Assembly (NCBI GenBank): GCA_963921355.3
Contig: OZ001190.1
Coordinates: 1,240,001-1,304,000 of the forward strand
Reading direction: 5' to 3'
DNA from: CAWUEZ02 sp963921355
GTDB taxonomy: Bacteria; Pseudomonadota; Alphaproteobacteria; Thalassobaculales; Thalassobaculaceae
Length of the DNA: 64,000 nt
Part shown: in pieces, positions 36,330 through 44,483 of the stretch
Layout of the letters: every line of letters starts with the position of its first letter
Numbering within the stretch: position 1 is the first letter of the stretch
Translations under genes and position numbers: made by a program
The notes under the pieces: generated by a model
Database searches by the model: none
What the model saw: the letters and a program-made list of their open reading frames with translations, nothing else
What the model was told of the DNA's origin: nothing

Positions 36330-38498
36330 CTAGTAGGCCAACAGACTGACCGCTTCCTTGAGGGATGGCAGGCGCCATCGACGGCCATCGCTCGTCACCA
36401 TCGAGCAATGGTCCGCCGCCTCCGCCGCATCGCTCTTTGTGACAGCGATGCGCGTCCATCGCAGCCCAGTGGCGTCGTCGGTCGCCGCAGGCTCTCCGCT
36501 CGTGTAGGTGAACCGTGGGTCCGGCGCTTTGCGGTCGCGGTTGAAAGCGGTGACGCAGCGAAGGTAGGCGGTGCGATTGGTATGGTACGCGGACCTCGAC
36601 TCACTGCGGCCACTCGAGAAGTCCACGGTGTAGACGATCTGGTGACCGGACGGCGACGGAGTCATCGTCCAGTATTCTGCGGGTTCGGTCTTGCCGAGGC
36701 GCGCTTGGTCAATCAGGACGCCGGTTTTCTGATAGTCCACGAGGGACAGCAGTTCGGTCCGGGTCGGCAAATGCATGCCATTGCGCGTGCGGTTGCAATG
36801 ATTGTAGGCGGTGCGGATATCGACCTTTTTCTGTATCGAGTTTGCAGTCCCGGTGATTTCCCAGCGCAGTGCGGTCGCGCCGTCGATGACGACACTGCCG
36901 GATTTCTTCAGGTCGGGATGGTCGAAGACCGGCTTTAGCGCCCCGCCACCGTTGGCTCTCGCCGTCAACCACCATTCTTCCCCGACCGGACGGGGTTTCG
37001 GGTAGAGCGTATCGCCCTCAAGGGCAGCGTAAAGGTCGAGCCGCTGGGCCGGGAAATCCCCCTTCGGCTTGTCCAGAGGAATCCCGGTGAACATCAACCG
37101 GTCGGCGATATCCTTCGCCGACATGGATGGCCAGGCCGCCCGCATCAGTGCGGCGCCAGCGGCGACATGCGGTGCTGCCTGAGAGGTTCCTTCCTTCGTA
37201 TCGCCACCGGCCGTGATCATGGAACCGGGAGCGACCATGTACAGGTGCTTCCAGGCATTCGAGAAGTCGGTCTCTTTGTCCTTGTTGACCCCGTCATCGT
37301 GCACGGCCCCAACCCTGACGACGTTGGGCGCGCAGCCGGGAACCTTGGTCTTATCGTCGTAGCCCTCATTTCCCATCGAAACGACAGTGACGATCCCCGC
37401 CTGCCGGGCGTTGAAGGCGGCGCGACCAAACGGACCGAAGCACGGGTTCTTGGTTTCGGTGCGGGGAAAACCGAGGCTCATGTTGATGGCCGCGATGTTG
37501 TAGGTGCCGTCCACCTTTTGTTGAATCACCCAGTCAAGTGCGGCCAGGAGCTCACCCTCCTTGATGCCTAGCCGCGGGGCTGGACGGAGGATGTCGATGT
37601 CGATGATCTTCGTTCCGGGTGCGATCGCCGCCACGATGCCCGCGACGTTGGTGCCATGCCCGACATCGTCGCGCTCACCGTCATCGTCGGTCATGTCCAT
37701 GGAAAGCGCGACACGGCATCCTCCGCCGGGGGCGGAGCAACTGCCGAAATCCGGCTTCCCGTAGTCAACGCCACTGTCGATGACGACGACGAAGGTCCCT
37801 GCTCCCGTGCGATCGGGGTTTCCCGGAAGCGGAACCCTTCTGACCAAGTCGGAATTGATTAACGGCTTCGATTCTCTTGTATCGAGCGTTCCATCTTGCC
37901 GCTCGCGATCCGCGATCTGTACATCGGGTCGGCGGCCGATTGCGGCCATCGCCGCCTCCGACGGCAGAATCGCCTGCAGAACCGGAAGGCTCGGGAACTC
38001 GCGTGCAATGACTCCGCCAGCGTTCCTGACGGCCTGCCTCACCGGCTTCTTGACACGTTCGTACTCAGCCGATCGGGCATCGAAATCCTGCTTCGAGAGT
38101 TCGCCCGCCGCGGTCTGCCGGGCGATGAACGCGGAATCGATCTCGCCCGATTCCAGGGTGATCAGGACATCGATATCGCCGTCTAAGCGTGTGTACGTGT
38201 AGCTTGCGGAGGTTGTTCCGGGTCCTTCATCGTTCGCGACCGTCACCTCAACCGCCCCGACCCTGCTCGATTCGGGGACAATCACCCGCGCCGAGTCGGA
38301 GGTCTGTTCGACGACGATCGCTGACACGCCATCGACCGAAGCAACGAACCCGGGCGTGTCGAGATCCGAACCGCTCAGAACGATGGCGTTGCCCCCGGTT
38401 CGCGGACCGCTGTCGGGGAGTATCGCCGTGATCTCGGGGACGCAGGCGCCCAAAGCGAGCGCAGCAGTGACCAAGACCAGTCGCGAACCTCGGATCAT
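36330..38498 (-). CDS. Secreted lipoprotein: IPT/TIG, S8 subtilase and DUF1566 domains; truncated by TAG
   Basis: A 722-aa product with a lipobox at residues 16-19 (LGAC, lipidated Cys19). Next is an IPT/TIG fold at about 20-105 (ITAILPDSGPRTGGNAIVLS). The subtilase domain covers about 235-500 with a complete triad: D241 (VVVIDSGVD), H281 (VGHGTNVAGIVAA) and S439 (EGTSQAAPHVAAG), plus oxyanion N377. DUF1566 repeats start at about 520 (HCNRTRNGMHLPTRTELLSL). The stop TAG at 36330-36332 falls inside the second repeat (WRLPSLKEAVSLLAY), and the frame continues to 35175, so the original protein was about 1,107 aa. The protease domain itself is whole and could still be made. It is a surface or periplasmic protease of unknown target. 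Confidence 0.85.
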   Translation of the reverse strand: MIRGSRLVLVTAALALGACVPEITAILPDSGPRTGGNAIVLSGSDLDTPGFVASVDGVSAIVVEQTSDSARVIVPESSRVGAVEVTVANDEGPGTTSASYTYTRLDGDIDVLITLESGEIDSAFIARQTAAGELSKQDFDARSAEYERVKKPVRQAVRNAGGVIAREFPSLPVLQAILPSEAAMAAIGRRPDVQIADRERQDGTLDTRESKPLINSDLVRRVPLPGNPDRTGAGTFVVVIDSGVDYGKPDFGSCSAPGGGCRVALSMDMTDDDGERDDVGHGTNVAGIVAAIAPGTKIIDIDILRPAPRLGIKEGELLAALDWVIQQKVDGTYNIAAINMSLGFPRTETKNPCFGPFGRAAFNARQAGIVTVVSMGNEGYDDKTKVPGCAPNVVRVGAVHDDGVNKDKETDFSNAWKHLYMVAPGSMITAGGDTKEGTSQAAPHVAAGAALMRAAWPSMSAKDIADRLMFTGIPLDKPKGDFPAQRLDLYAALEGDTLYPKPRPVGEEWWLTARANGGGALKPVFDHPDLKKSGSVVIDGATALRWEITGTANSIQKKVDIRTAYNHCNRTRNGMHLPTRTELLSLVDYQKTGVLIDQARLGKTEPAEYWTMTPSPSGHQIVYTVDFSSGRSESRSAYHTNRTAYLRCVTAFNRDRKAPDPRFTYTSGEPAATDDATGLRWTRIAVTKSDAAEAADHCSMVTSDGRRWRLPSLKEAVSLLAY

Positions 38499-38672
38499 CT
38501 TCCCCTCCCGCTTCTTGGATGTCGCGCTGCAACGCTCCCATGATTCTCTCTTAGCGGGAAAGCCCCCAAAGCGAGACGAAGTGTCTTACTTGATTTGATT
38601 GGGCGAAATGCTCTGGAATCTGCTTGGATTGTCGCGGGAATGACTATCGAACTGAAGATGAGGGGCGCCACG

Positions 38673-39248
38673 ATGAGGCCAACACTTCGGATGACTGCGA
38701 TCTTCGCGGTTCTGGTGATGGTTGCCGGCTGTCGTTCGCTGACCGGAAACGAGACGGGTTTCCTTCAGACGAAGCACGGGGCGAATCTGGACTATGCCAA
38801 AGTGACCCTGCGCAAGGGCGGGTTGCCCGATGTATTACCGCGGGCAAGCGCTTTGACGGTCGGCAACGTCATTTACTGGCAAGAGAAGACTTGGCGCGAC
38901 GACTTCAATCCGCGGCCACCCGACGTGCCCTACACAGAGGATCTGGCCTTGCTGGCCCATGAGATCACGCATGTATGGCAGTACCAGAACCGCTCGATTA
39001 CCGGATATTCACTGGAAAAGGTGATTCGGGAGCACCGCGAGTTCGGAGACCGGGTTTACGACTATCCCAAACCCTTGGCTCCGAAACGGCCGTTCTTGTC
39101 CTATCGTCTTGAGCAACAGGGACAGATCGTTGAGGACTGGATCTATTGGTTGGCTTCCGGCAATCCCGAAGCCGATGTCTACGAAAGCGTAATCCGCCAA
39201 GTGATGCCCATCGACTCTCTAAAGCGCGCGGTCAAGCGCCGTAGGTAG
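38673..39248 (+). CDS. Small lipoprotein with HExxH metallopeptidase-like motif
   Basis: A 191-aa protein. The ATG at 38673 is chosen because AGGGG lies upstream and it begins a lipoprotein signal (MRPTLRMTAIFAVLVMVAGC, lipidated Cys20); three earlier in-frame starts exist. The motif LLAHEITHVWQYQN (H96, E97, H100) looks like a zinc-protease active site of the DUF4157 or eCIS-type peptidase kind; a third ligand is not obvious, though a Glu in the following helix is possible. It is divergent from the subtilase lipoprotein (174 bp between starts) and may share its regulation. The function is not known. Confidence 0.75.
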   Translation: MRPTLRMTAIFAVLVMVAGCRSLTGNETGFLQTKHGANLDYAKVTLRKGGLPDVLPRASALTVGNVIYWQEKTWRDDFNPRPPDVPYTEDLALLAHEITHVWQYQNRSITGYSLEKVIREHREFGDRVYDYPKPLAPKRPFLSYRLEQQGQIVEDWIYWLASGNPEADVYESVIRQVMPIDSLKRAVKRRR

Positions 39249-39289
39249 GCGGGAAAGCCCCCGCCAGCGATCATCGATCTCCTAAGTAG

Positions 39290-39397
39290 GTCGTTTGTCG
39301 ATCTGACATAAATGTGGCCGTTGGCCAGCTTGAGAAAGTAGAAATGCCAGATTGGGCCAGCCTCCCTTCGCTTCCCTATGGAAGCTTCGGGAGACAC
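39290..39397 (-). pseudogene. Truncated GIY-YIG domain, second repeat copy
   Basis: Starts with a GTG two bases after the stop of the first copy. It reads PEASIGKRREAGPIWHFYFL and then YVRSTNDLLRR, matching the first copy almost word for word. The similarity ends after about 37 residues, near the 3' end of the HExxH lipoprotein gene, and the catalytic part is lost. The key Tyr-Val-Gly has become Tyr-Val-Arg. Confidence 0.6.
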
Positions 39398-39763
39398 GCC
39401 TAGCCAAGGCCGAAACGTTTTCTGGCGAAGGCTTTGCCAGAGCCGCTCTTGAAATACTGCTCGAGGCGGCGGGCGGTGATTTCGTCGTGAACCCCAATGT
39501 ATGGCCCCAGAACAAGAGGCCGGTGGGCTCTTGTTGATGCAACGTGTCCGGCAGCGTGCCTCATGATCCGACGTCGAAGGTCGTTCGTGGATCCGACGTA
39601 AACGTGGTCGTTGGCGAGTTTCAGAAAGTAAACGTACCAGATGGAACCAGCCTCCCTACGCTTCCTTATGGAAGCTTCGGGAGAGGTTCGATCTGGAGTA
39701 AGAGATACTGGCCGTAGCGAAGGTCAGGGCCGTCCCTGCGCTTGCTTCGCAAGCTTCGGGAGC
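39369..39763. repeat. Three copies of a 25-bp repeat ending GAAGCTTCGGGAG
   Basis: Copies at about 39369-39393 and 39659-39683 read CGCTTCC, then T or C, then TATGGAAGCTTCGGGAG. A third at about 39739-39763 reads CGCTTGCTTCGCAAGCTTCGGGAG. Spacings are 290 and 80 bp. They mark the left edges of the GIY-YIG copies and point to duplication by recombination next to the tRNA gene. Confidence 0.55.
39400..39660 (-). pseudogene. GIY-YIG nuclease-domain protein without a start codon
   Basis: The minus-strand frame from about 39660 to TAG 39400-39402 encodes a nearly full GIY-YIG domain: SIWYVYFLKLANDHVYVGST, NDLRRRIMRH, then a basic tail ending KSGSGKAFARKRFGLG. Catalytic Tyr pair, Arg and the Glu region (DEITARRLEQY) are present. 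Upstream the frame is open to a TGA near 39731 but contains no ATG, GTG or TTG before the domain, so the 5' end seems to have been replaced. It lies downstream of tRNA-Ser on the same strand. It could still be part of a transcript but is probably not translated. Confidence 0.65.
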
Positions 39764-39841
39764 CACTCCTTCGCCCAAGATGCGTTTTCGGCTGTCAGGC
39801 CCCTTCTGTGGCCTGCCACCCGAAGCCCGCAGGGCGAAGGG

Positions 39842-39931
<90 letters not shown>

Positions 39932-40056
39932 ACAGGCTCCGCTCGAGGCAGGCGGCGAACCTAGTCAAACCGCCCTCGCGATGCAAGAGCGCGATGGCGG
40001 GGAAAGCGGCGGAAAATCCCCCGTGGAATTCGCGCCTGGAATCCCTGCCCAGCGTG

Positions 40057-40084
40057 TTGACACCGAAGTACGCATCCGTATAGT
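40057..40084 (+). promoter_or_regulatory. Sigma-70-type promoter of rplU-rpmA
   Basis: TTGACA (40057-40062), a 16-bp spacer and TATAGT (40079-40084) stand about 70 bp upstream of the L21 start. The -35 is a consensus match and the -10 differs at one base. It is the best promoter seen in the window. Confidence 0.75.
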
Positions 40085-40155
40085 GCGCGCTCCGTTGCGT
40101 GCCGGGTTTCGGCGCGCCGTTTCGTTTTGCATATTCTAGTGTTGGGATCGAGCCG

Positions 40156-40473
40156 ATGTACGCAGTCGTCAAAACCGGCGGCAAGCAATACAAGGTCGCC
40201 TCCGGGGACGTGATCAAGGTCGAGAAACTGGCCGCCGAAGCCGGCGCCACGGTTGAGCTCGACGAGGTCCTGATGGTCGGCGACGATGCCAAGGTCACCG
40301 TCGGCGCCCCGCTGGTCGACGGCGCCAAGGTCGCCGCCGAGGTGCTGGACCAGATCAAGGGTCCGAAGATCACGATCTTCAAGAAGAAGCGCCGCAAGAA
40401 CCATCGCCGCACCCGCGGCCACCGGCAGCCGATCACCGTCCTGCGGGTGACCGGCATCACCGCCGGCGCCTGA
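40156..40473 (+). CDS. rplU: 50S ribosomal protein L21
   Basis: A 105-aa protein beginning MYAVVKTGGKQYKV, the near-universal L21 start; the frame extends upstream but the ATG at 40156 is the family start. The basic segment KITIFKKKRRKNHRRTRGHR at about residues 72-91 contacts 23S rRNA. It is the first gene after a strong promoter and is followed 19 bp later by L27, the usual pair. Confidence 0.97.
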   Translation: MYAVVKTGGKQYKVASGDVIKVEKLAAEAGATVELDEVLMVGDDAKVTVGAPLVDGAKVAAEVLDQIKGPKITIFKKKRRKNHRRTRGHRQPITVLRVTGITAGA

Positions 40474-40492
40474 GAGTAGAGGAGAACGAGCC

Positions 40493-40759
40493 ATGGCCCA
40501 TAAGAAGGCAGGCGGCAGCTCCCGTAACGGTCGCGACTCCGAAGGTCGCCGCCTCGGAGTGAAGAAGTTCGGGGGCGAGGCCGTCATCCCCGGCAACATT
40601 CTGGTCCGCCAGCGCGGCACCAAGTTCCATCCCGGCGCCAATGTCGGCATGGGCAAGGACCACACGATCTTCTCCAAGATCGTGGGCAAGGTTCAGTTCC
40701 GGCGCACCCGGGGCCGCACCTTCGTCGGCGTCATGCCCGTCGAGGCCTCGGCCGAGTAA
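40493..40759 (+). CDS. rpmA: 50S ribosomal protein L27
   Basis: An 88-aa protein starting MAHKKAGGSSRNGRDSEGRR, the typical L27 N-terminus that reaches the peptidyl-transferase centre; there is no cleavable N-terminal extension as in Firmicutes. The Shine-Dalgarno is GAGGAG, 10 bases upstream. It follows rplU by 19 bp and precedes an intrinsic terminator, so rplU-rpmA form a short operon. Confidence 0.97.
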   Translation: MAHKKAGGSSRNGRDSEGRRLGVKKFGGEAVIPGNILVRQRGTKFHPGANVGMGKDHTIFSKIVGKVQFRRTRGRTFVGVMPVEASAE

Positions 40760-40790
40760 AGCCGCCCGGCACCGCCGGCGCGGCAGGGAA

Positions 40791-40816
40791 GGGAACGGTT
40801 CGCCGTTCCCTTTTTT
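40791..40816 (+). terminator. Intrinsic terminator after rpmA
   Basis: GGGAACGG, a TTCG loop, CCGTTCCC and six T residues (40811-40816) form a textbook Rho-independent terminator with an extra-stable UUCG tetraloop, between rpmA and obgE. Confidence 0.92.
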
Positions 40817-40874
40817 CGTTTCTGAACCGCACCGATCTAAACTGCAGCCGACGCACCGGCTTTCGAGACCCGCG

Positions 40875-41930
40875 ATGAAGTTTCTGGATCAGGCCAAGGT
40901 ATACGTGAAGAGCGGGAACGGCGGCGCCGGATGTCTCAGCTTCCGGCGTGAGGCTTATGTCGAGTACGGCGGGCCGAACGGCGGCGACGGCGGGCGCGGC
41001 GGCGACGTGATCGTCGAATGCGTGGCCGCCCTCAACACCCTGATCGACTTCCGCTACCAACAGCATTTCAAGGCCCAGAACGGCCGTCCCGGCATGGGCA
41101 AGGACATGACCGGCGCCTCGGGCAAGGACATTGTGCTGCGCGTCCCGGTCGGCACGCAGGTCTGGGACGAGGACTACGAGACGCTGCTGCTCGACATGAC
41201 CGAGGTCGGCGAGCGGGTGGTGCTGGCGCGCGGCGGCGACGGGGGTTTCGGCAACGCCCGCTTCAAGTCGTCGACCAACCGCGCCCCGCGCAAGACCACG
41301 CCCGGCTGGCCGGGCACGGAACTCTGGATCTGGCTGCGGCTCAAGCTGATCGCCGATGCCGGTCTCGTCGGCCTGCCCAATGCCGGCAAATCGACCTTCC
41401 TGGCGGCGGTGACCGCGGCCAAGCCGAAGATCGCCGACTACCCGTTCACCACCCTGCATCCGGGCCTCGGCGTGGTCTCCCTCGGCGACGAGGAATTGGT
41501 GCTCGCGGACATTCCCGGCCTGATCGAGGGGGCGCATGAGGGTGCGGGCCTCGGCGACCGGTTCCTCGGCCACGTCGAGCGCTGTGGCGCGCTGCTGCAT
41601 CTGGTCGACGGTACCGGCGAGGATCCGATCGCGGCCTGGCGGACCATCCGCGGTGAACTCGAGGCCTATGACGCCGACCTCGCCGACAAGCCGGAAGTGC
41701 TGGCGATCAGCAAGACGGACGCGATGCCGGACGAGGATGTGGCCGCCCTGCAGGACCTGTTCGAGGAAGAGATCGGTCGCCGGCCGATGGCACTGTCCAG
41801 CGCCGCCGGGACCGGCGTGCGCGCCGCGCTCGGGGCGTTGATGGACCATGTCCGCGCCGCCCACCACGGCGAGGCCGAGGACAGCGCGGCGGAAGCCCGC
41901 GACGCGGGGGAGCCGGCATGGACGCCCTGA
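40875..41930 (+). CDS. obgE: GTPase Obg/CgtA, ribosome assembly
   Basis: A 351-aa GTPase acting in 50S assembly and stress control. The start is the ATG at 40875 (MKFLDQAKVYVKSGNGGAGC); an open frame further upstream is not coding. The glycine-rich Obg fold covers residues 1-158. The G domain follows, with G1 GLPNAGKSTF, G3 DIPGLIEGA and G4 SKTD. The C-terminal tail is short and acidic. The gene sits after the rpmA terminator and overlaps proB by 13 bp, so obgE-proB-proA are probably co-transcribed. Confidence 0.96.
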   Translation: MKFLDQAKVYVKSGNGGAGCLSFRREAYVEYGGPNGGDGGRGGDVIVECVAALNTLIDFRYQQHFKAQNGRPGMGKDMTGASGKDIVLRVPVGTQVWDEDYETLLLDMTEVGERVVLARGGDGGFGNARFKSSTNRAPRKTTPGWPGTELWIWLRLKLIADAGLVGLPNAGKSTFLAAVTAAKPKIADYPFTTLHPGLGVVSLGDEELVLADIPGLIEGAHEGAGLGDRFLGHVERCGALLHLVDGTGEDPIAAWRTIRGELEAYDADLADKPEVLAISKTDAMPDEDVAALQDLFEEEIGRRPMALSSAAGTGVRAALGALMDHVRAAHHGEAEDSAAEARDAGEPAWTP

Positions 41931-43120
41931 GCCGCGTGCCCGAGAAAGCGGTGAGCGCCGCTCCCGGTCTCGACACCGCCCGCCGGCTGGTGGTGAAGAT
42001 CGGCTCGGCCCTGCTGGTCGACGAGACCACGGGCCGCATCCGCCGGCCCTGGCTCGACGCCCTGGTCGATGACATCGCCGAGCTGCGGCGCGCTGGTGTT
42101 GAGGTGCTGGTGGTGTCGTCCGGGGCGATCGCGCTGGGCAAGCGCCATCTCGGCATCACCTCGCGCCAGCCCAAGCTCGAAGAGAAGCAGGCGGCGGCCG
42201 CGGCCGGACAGATCGTGCTGGCCCATGCCTATCAGGAGTCCCTGGCCCGCCACGACCTGAAGGTCGCCCAGATCCTGCTGTCGCCCGACGACACCGAGCA
42301 GCGCCGCCGCCATCTGAACGCCCGGGCCACCATCAACACCCTGCTGGCCCTGGGCGCGGTCCCGGTGATCAACGAGAACGACACGGTGGCCACCGCCGAG
42401 ATCCGCTTCGGCGACAACGACCGGCTGGGCGCGCGCGTCGCCCAGATGGCGAGTGCCGATACCCTGGTGCTGCTGTCCGATATCGACGGTCTGTACTCCG
42501 CCGACCCGCGCCGGGATCCCGGTGCGCGCCACATCCCGCTGGTCGAGGCGATCACCGCCGAGATCGAGGCCATGGCCGGGGCCGCCGGAAGCGGCGATGC
42601 CTCCGGTGGCATGGTGACGAAGCTCGCGGCCGCCCGCATCGCGGCGACCGCCGGCTGCCGGATGGTGATCGCCAGCGGCCACGACCTGCACCCGATCCGC
42701 GCCATTCGCGACGGGGCGCGCTGCACCTGGTTCCGCGCCGCCGCCACCCCGCTGACCGCGCGCAAGCGCTGGATCGCCGGCTCGCTGGCGCCCAAGGGGC
42801 GGCTGATCCTGGATGCCGGCGCGCTGCGGGCGCTCGAGAGCGGCAAGAGCCTGCTACCGGCGGGTGTCACCGCCGTGCACGGCCGTTTCGAGCGCGGCGA
42901 TCTGGTCACCCTGCACGGGCCCGACGGGGCCGAGCGCGCGCGCGGCCTGACCGCCTATGGCTGCGACGACGCGGCCCGGATCGCCGGGCGGAAATCCCGT
43001 GAAATCGAGACGACACTTGGCTACCGTGGCCGCGACGAAATCGTCCATCGCGACGATCTGGTGCTGGCCTCCGGCCCGGATGCCCCAGAGCCGGATGCCC
43101 GAGAGGAGGCGCCGTCATGA
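41918..43120 (+). CDS. proB: Glutamate 5-kinase
   Basis: A 400-aa enzyme that phosphorylates glutamate in the first step of proline synthesis. The amino-acid kinase domain (residues about 20-270) has VVKIGSALLVDE, VSSGAIALGKRHL and PVINENDTVA. The C-terminal PUA domain (about 295-385) is the long form common in proteobacteria. The ATG at 41918 overlaps the obgE end by 13 bp and the stop overlaps proA by 4 bp, showing translational coupling. Nothing unusual is seen. Confidence 0.96.
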   Translation: MDALSRVPEKAVSAAPGLDTARRLVVKIGSALLVDETTGRIRRPWLDALVDDIAELRRAGVEVLVVSSGAIALGKRHLGITSRQPKLEEKQAAAAAGQIVLAHAYQESLARHDLKVAQILLSPDDTEQRRRHLNARATINTLLALGAVPVINENDTVATAEIRFGDNDRLGARVAQMASADTLVLLSDIDGLYSADPRRDPGARHIPLVEAITAEIEAMAGAAGSGDASGGMVTKLAAARIAATAGCRMVIASGHDLHPIRAIRDGARCTWFRAAATPLTARKRWIAGSLAPKGRLILDAGALRALESGKSLLPAGVTAVHGRFERGDLVTLHGPDGAERARGLTAYGCDDAARIAGRKSREIETTLGYRGRDEIVHRDDLVLASGPDAPEPDAREEAPS

Positions 43121-44451
43121 CGCTGGTCGACACCCCCGCCACCACATCCGTTGCCGACACGGCCGACCGGGTGAACGATCTCGACGCCCTGATGACCGAT
43201 CTCGGCCGGCGCGCCCGTGCCGCCGCCGCCGCGCTGGCCCAGGCGTCGACCGAGCAGAAGGACCACGCCCTGCGGGCCGCCGCGGCCGCAATCCGTGACC
43301 AGGCCCCGGCCATCCTGGCGGCCAACGCCCGGGACGTGGCCGCCGCCGAGGCCAAGGGTCTGCGGGCCTCGATGGTTGACCGCCTGAAGCTCGACGCCGA
43401 CCGCCTGGAAGGGGTGGCGGCGGGCCTGGAAGGGGTGGCGGCGGGCCTGGAGGCGATCGCCGACCTGCCCGATCCGGTCGGTCTGGTGATGGCCGAGTGG
43501 GAGCGCCCGAACGGTCTGCGCTTCGAGCGGCGCCGGGTCCCGCTTGGGGTGATCGGTATCATCTACGAGTCCCGCCCGAACGTGACCGCCGATGCCGGCG
43601 GCCTGTGCCTCAAGGCCGGGAATGCCGCGATCCTGCGCGGCGGCTCCGAGAGCTTCCAGTCCTCCTCAGCGATCGTCGAGGCGATGCATGCTGGTCTGCG
43701 GGCCGCCGGCCTGCCCGAGGATGCGGTGCAGCGCATTCCGACCACCGACCGGGCCGCCGTCGGACGGCTGCTGACCATGCCCGACTATGTCGACGTTATC
43801 GTCCCGCGCGGCGGCAAGTCGCTGATCGAGCGAGTGCAGACCGAGAGCCGGGTCCCGGTGTTCGCCCATCTCGAAGGGCTCTGCCATGTCTACCTGGACG
43901 CCGCCGCCGATACGGAGAAGGCGGTGGAGATCGCGGTCAACGCGAAGATGCGCCGGACCTCGGTCTGCGGCGCGGCCGAGACCCTGCTGGTTGACCGGTC
44001 GGTCGCCGAGACCCTGCTCCCGAAAGTGGCGGACGCCCTGCGGGCGGCCGGCTGTGCGCTGCGCGGCGATGAGGCCGCCCGGCGGATCGTACCGGCCATG
44101 GACCCGGCGGCGGTCGAGGACTGGACCACCGAGTACCTGGACGCGATCCTGTCGGTCGCCGTCGTCGATGGGGTCGGGGCCGCGGTGGATCACATCAACC
44201 GCTTCGGCTCGCACCACACCGACAGCATCGTCACCGAGGACCCGGCGGCGGCCGAACGCTTCCTGTCGGAGGTCGACAGCGCCATCGTGCTGCACAACGC
44301 CTCGACCCAGTTCGCCGATGGCGGCGAGTTCGGCTTCGGGGCCGAGATCGGGATCTCGACCGGCCGGATGCATGCCCGCGGGCCGGTCGGGGCCGAGCAA
44401 CTGACGAGCTTCAAGTACGTGGTCCGCGGCACGGGCCAGACCCGGCCGTAA
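43117..44451 (+). CDS. proA: Gamma-glutamyl phosphate reductase
   Basis: A 444-aa NADPH-dependent enzyme, second step of proline synthesis. The catalytic Cys is in RRTSVCGAAETLL, the fold is that of the aldehyde dehydrogenase superfamily, and the C-terminal HHTDSIVTED and GRMHARGPVG motifs are typical. Residues 97-103 and 104-110 are an exact repeat (LEGVAAG twice) caused by a 21-bp tandem duplication at 43405-43446; the family normally has one copy, so a surface helix is longer by two turns. The frame is kept and the enzyme is probably active. Coupled to proB by a 4-bp overlap. Confidence 0.96.
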   Translation: MTLVDTPATTSVADTADRVNDLDALMTDLGRRARAAAAALAQASTEQKDHALRAAAAAIRDQAPAILAANARDVAAAEAKGLRASMVDRLKLDADRLEGVAAGLEGVAAGLEAIADLPDPVGLVMAEWERPNGLRFERRRVPLGVIGIIYESRPNVTADAGGLCLKAGNAAILRGGSESFQSSSAIVEAMHAGLRAAGLPEDAVQRIPTTDRAAVGRLLTMPDYVDVIVPRGGKSLIERVQTESRVPVFAHLEGLCHVYLDAAADTEKAVEIAVNAKMRRTSVCGAAETLLVDRSVAETLLPKVADALRAAGCALRGDEAARRIVPAMDPAAVEDWTTEYLDAILSVAVVDGVGAAVDHINRFGSHHTDSIVTEDPAAAERFLSEVDSAIVLHNASTQFADGGEFGFGAEIGISTGRMHARGPVGAEQLTSFKYVVRGTGQTRP

Positions 44452-44483
44452 TCGTTTCGCTGGCGTTTCGGAAGCAGACCGCC

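Noticed and set aside
40641..40874. N-terminal extension of Obg upstream of 40875
   Set aside because: It would run through rpmA and the intrinsic terminator; the family starts MKFLDQAKV at 40875.
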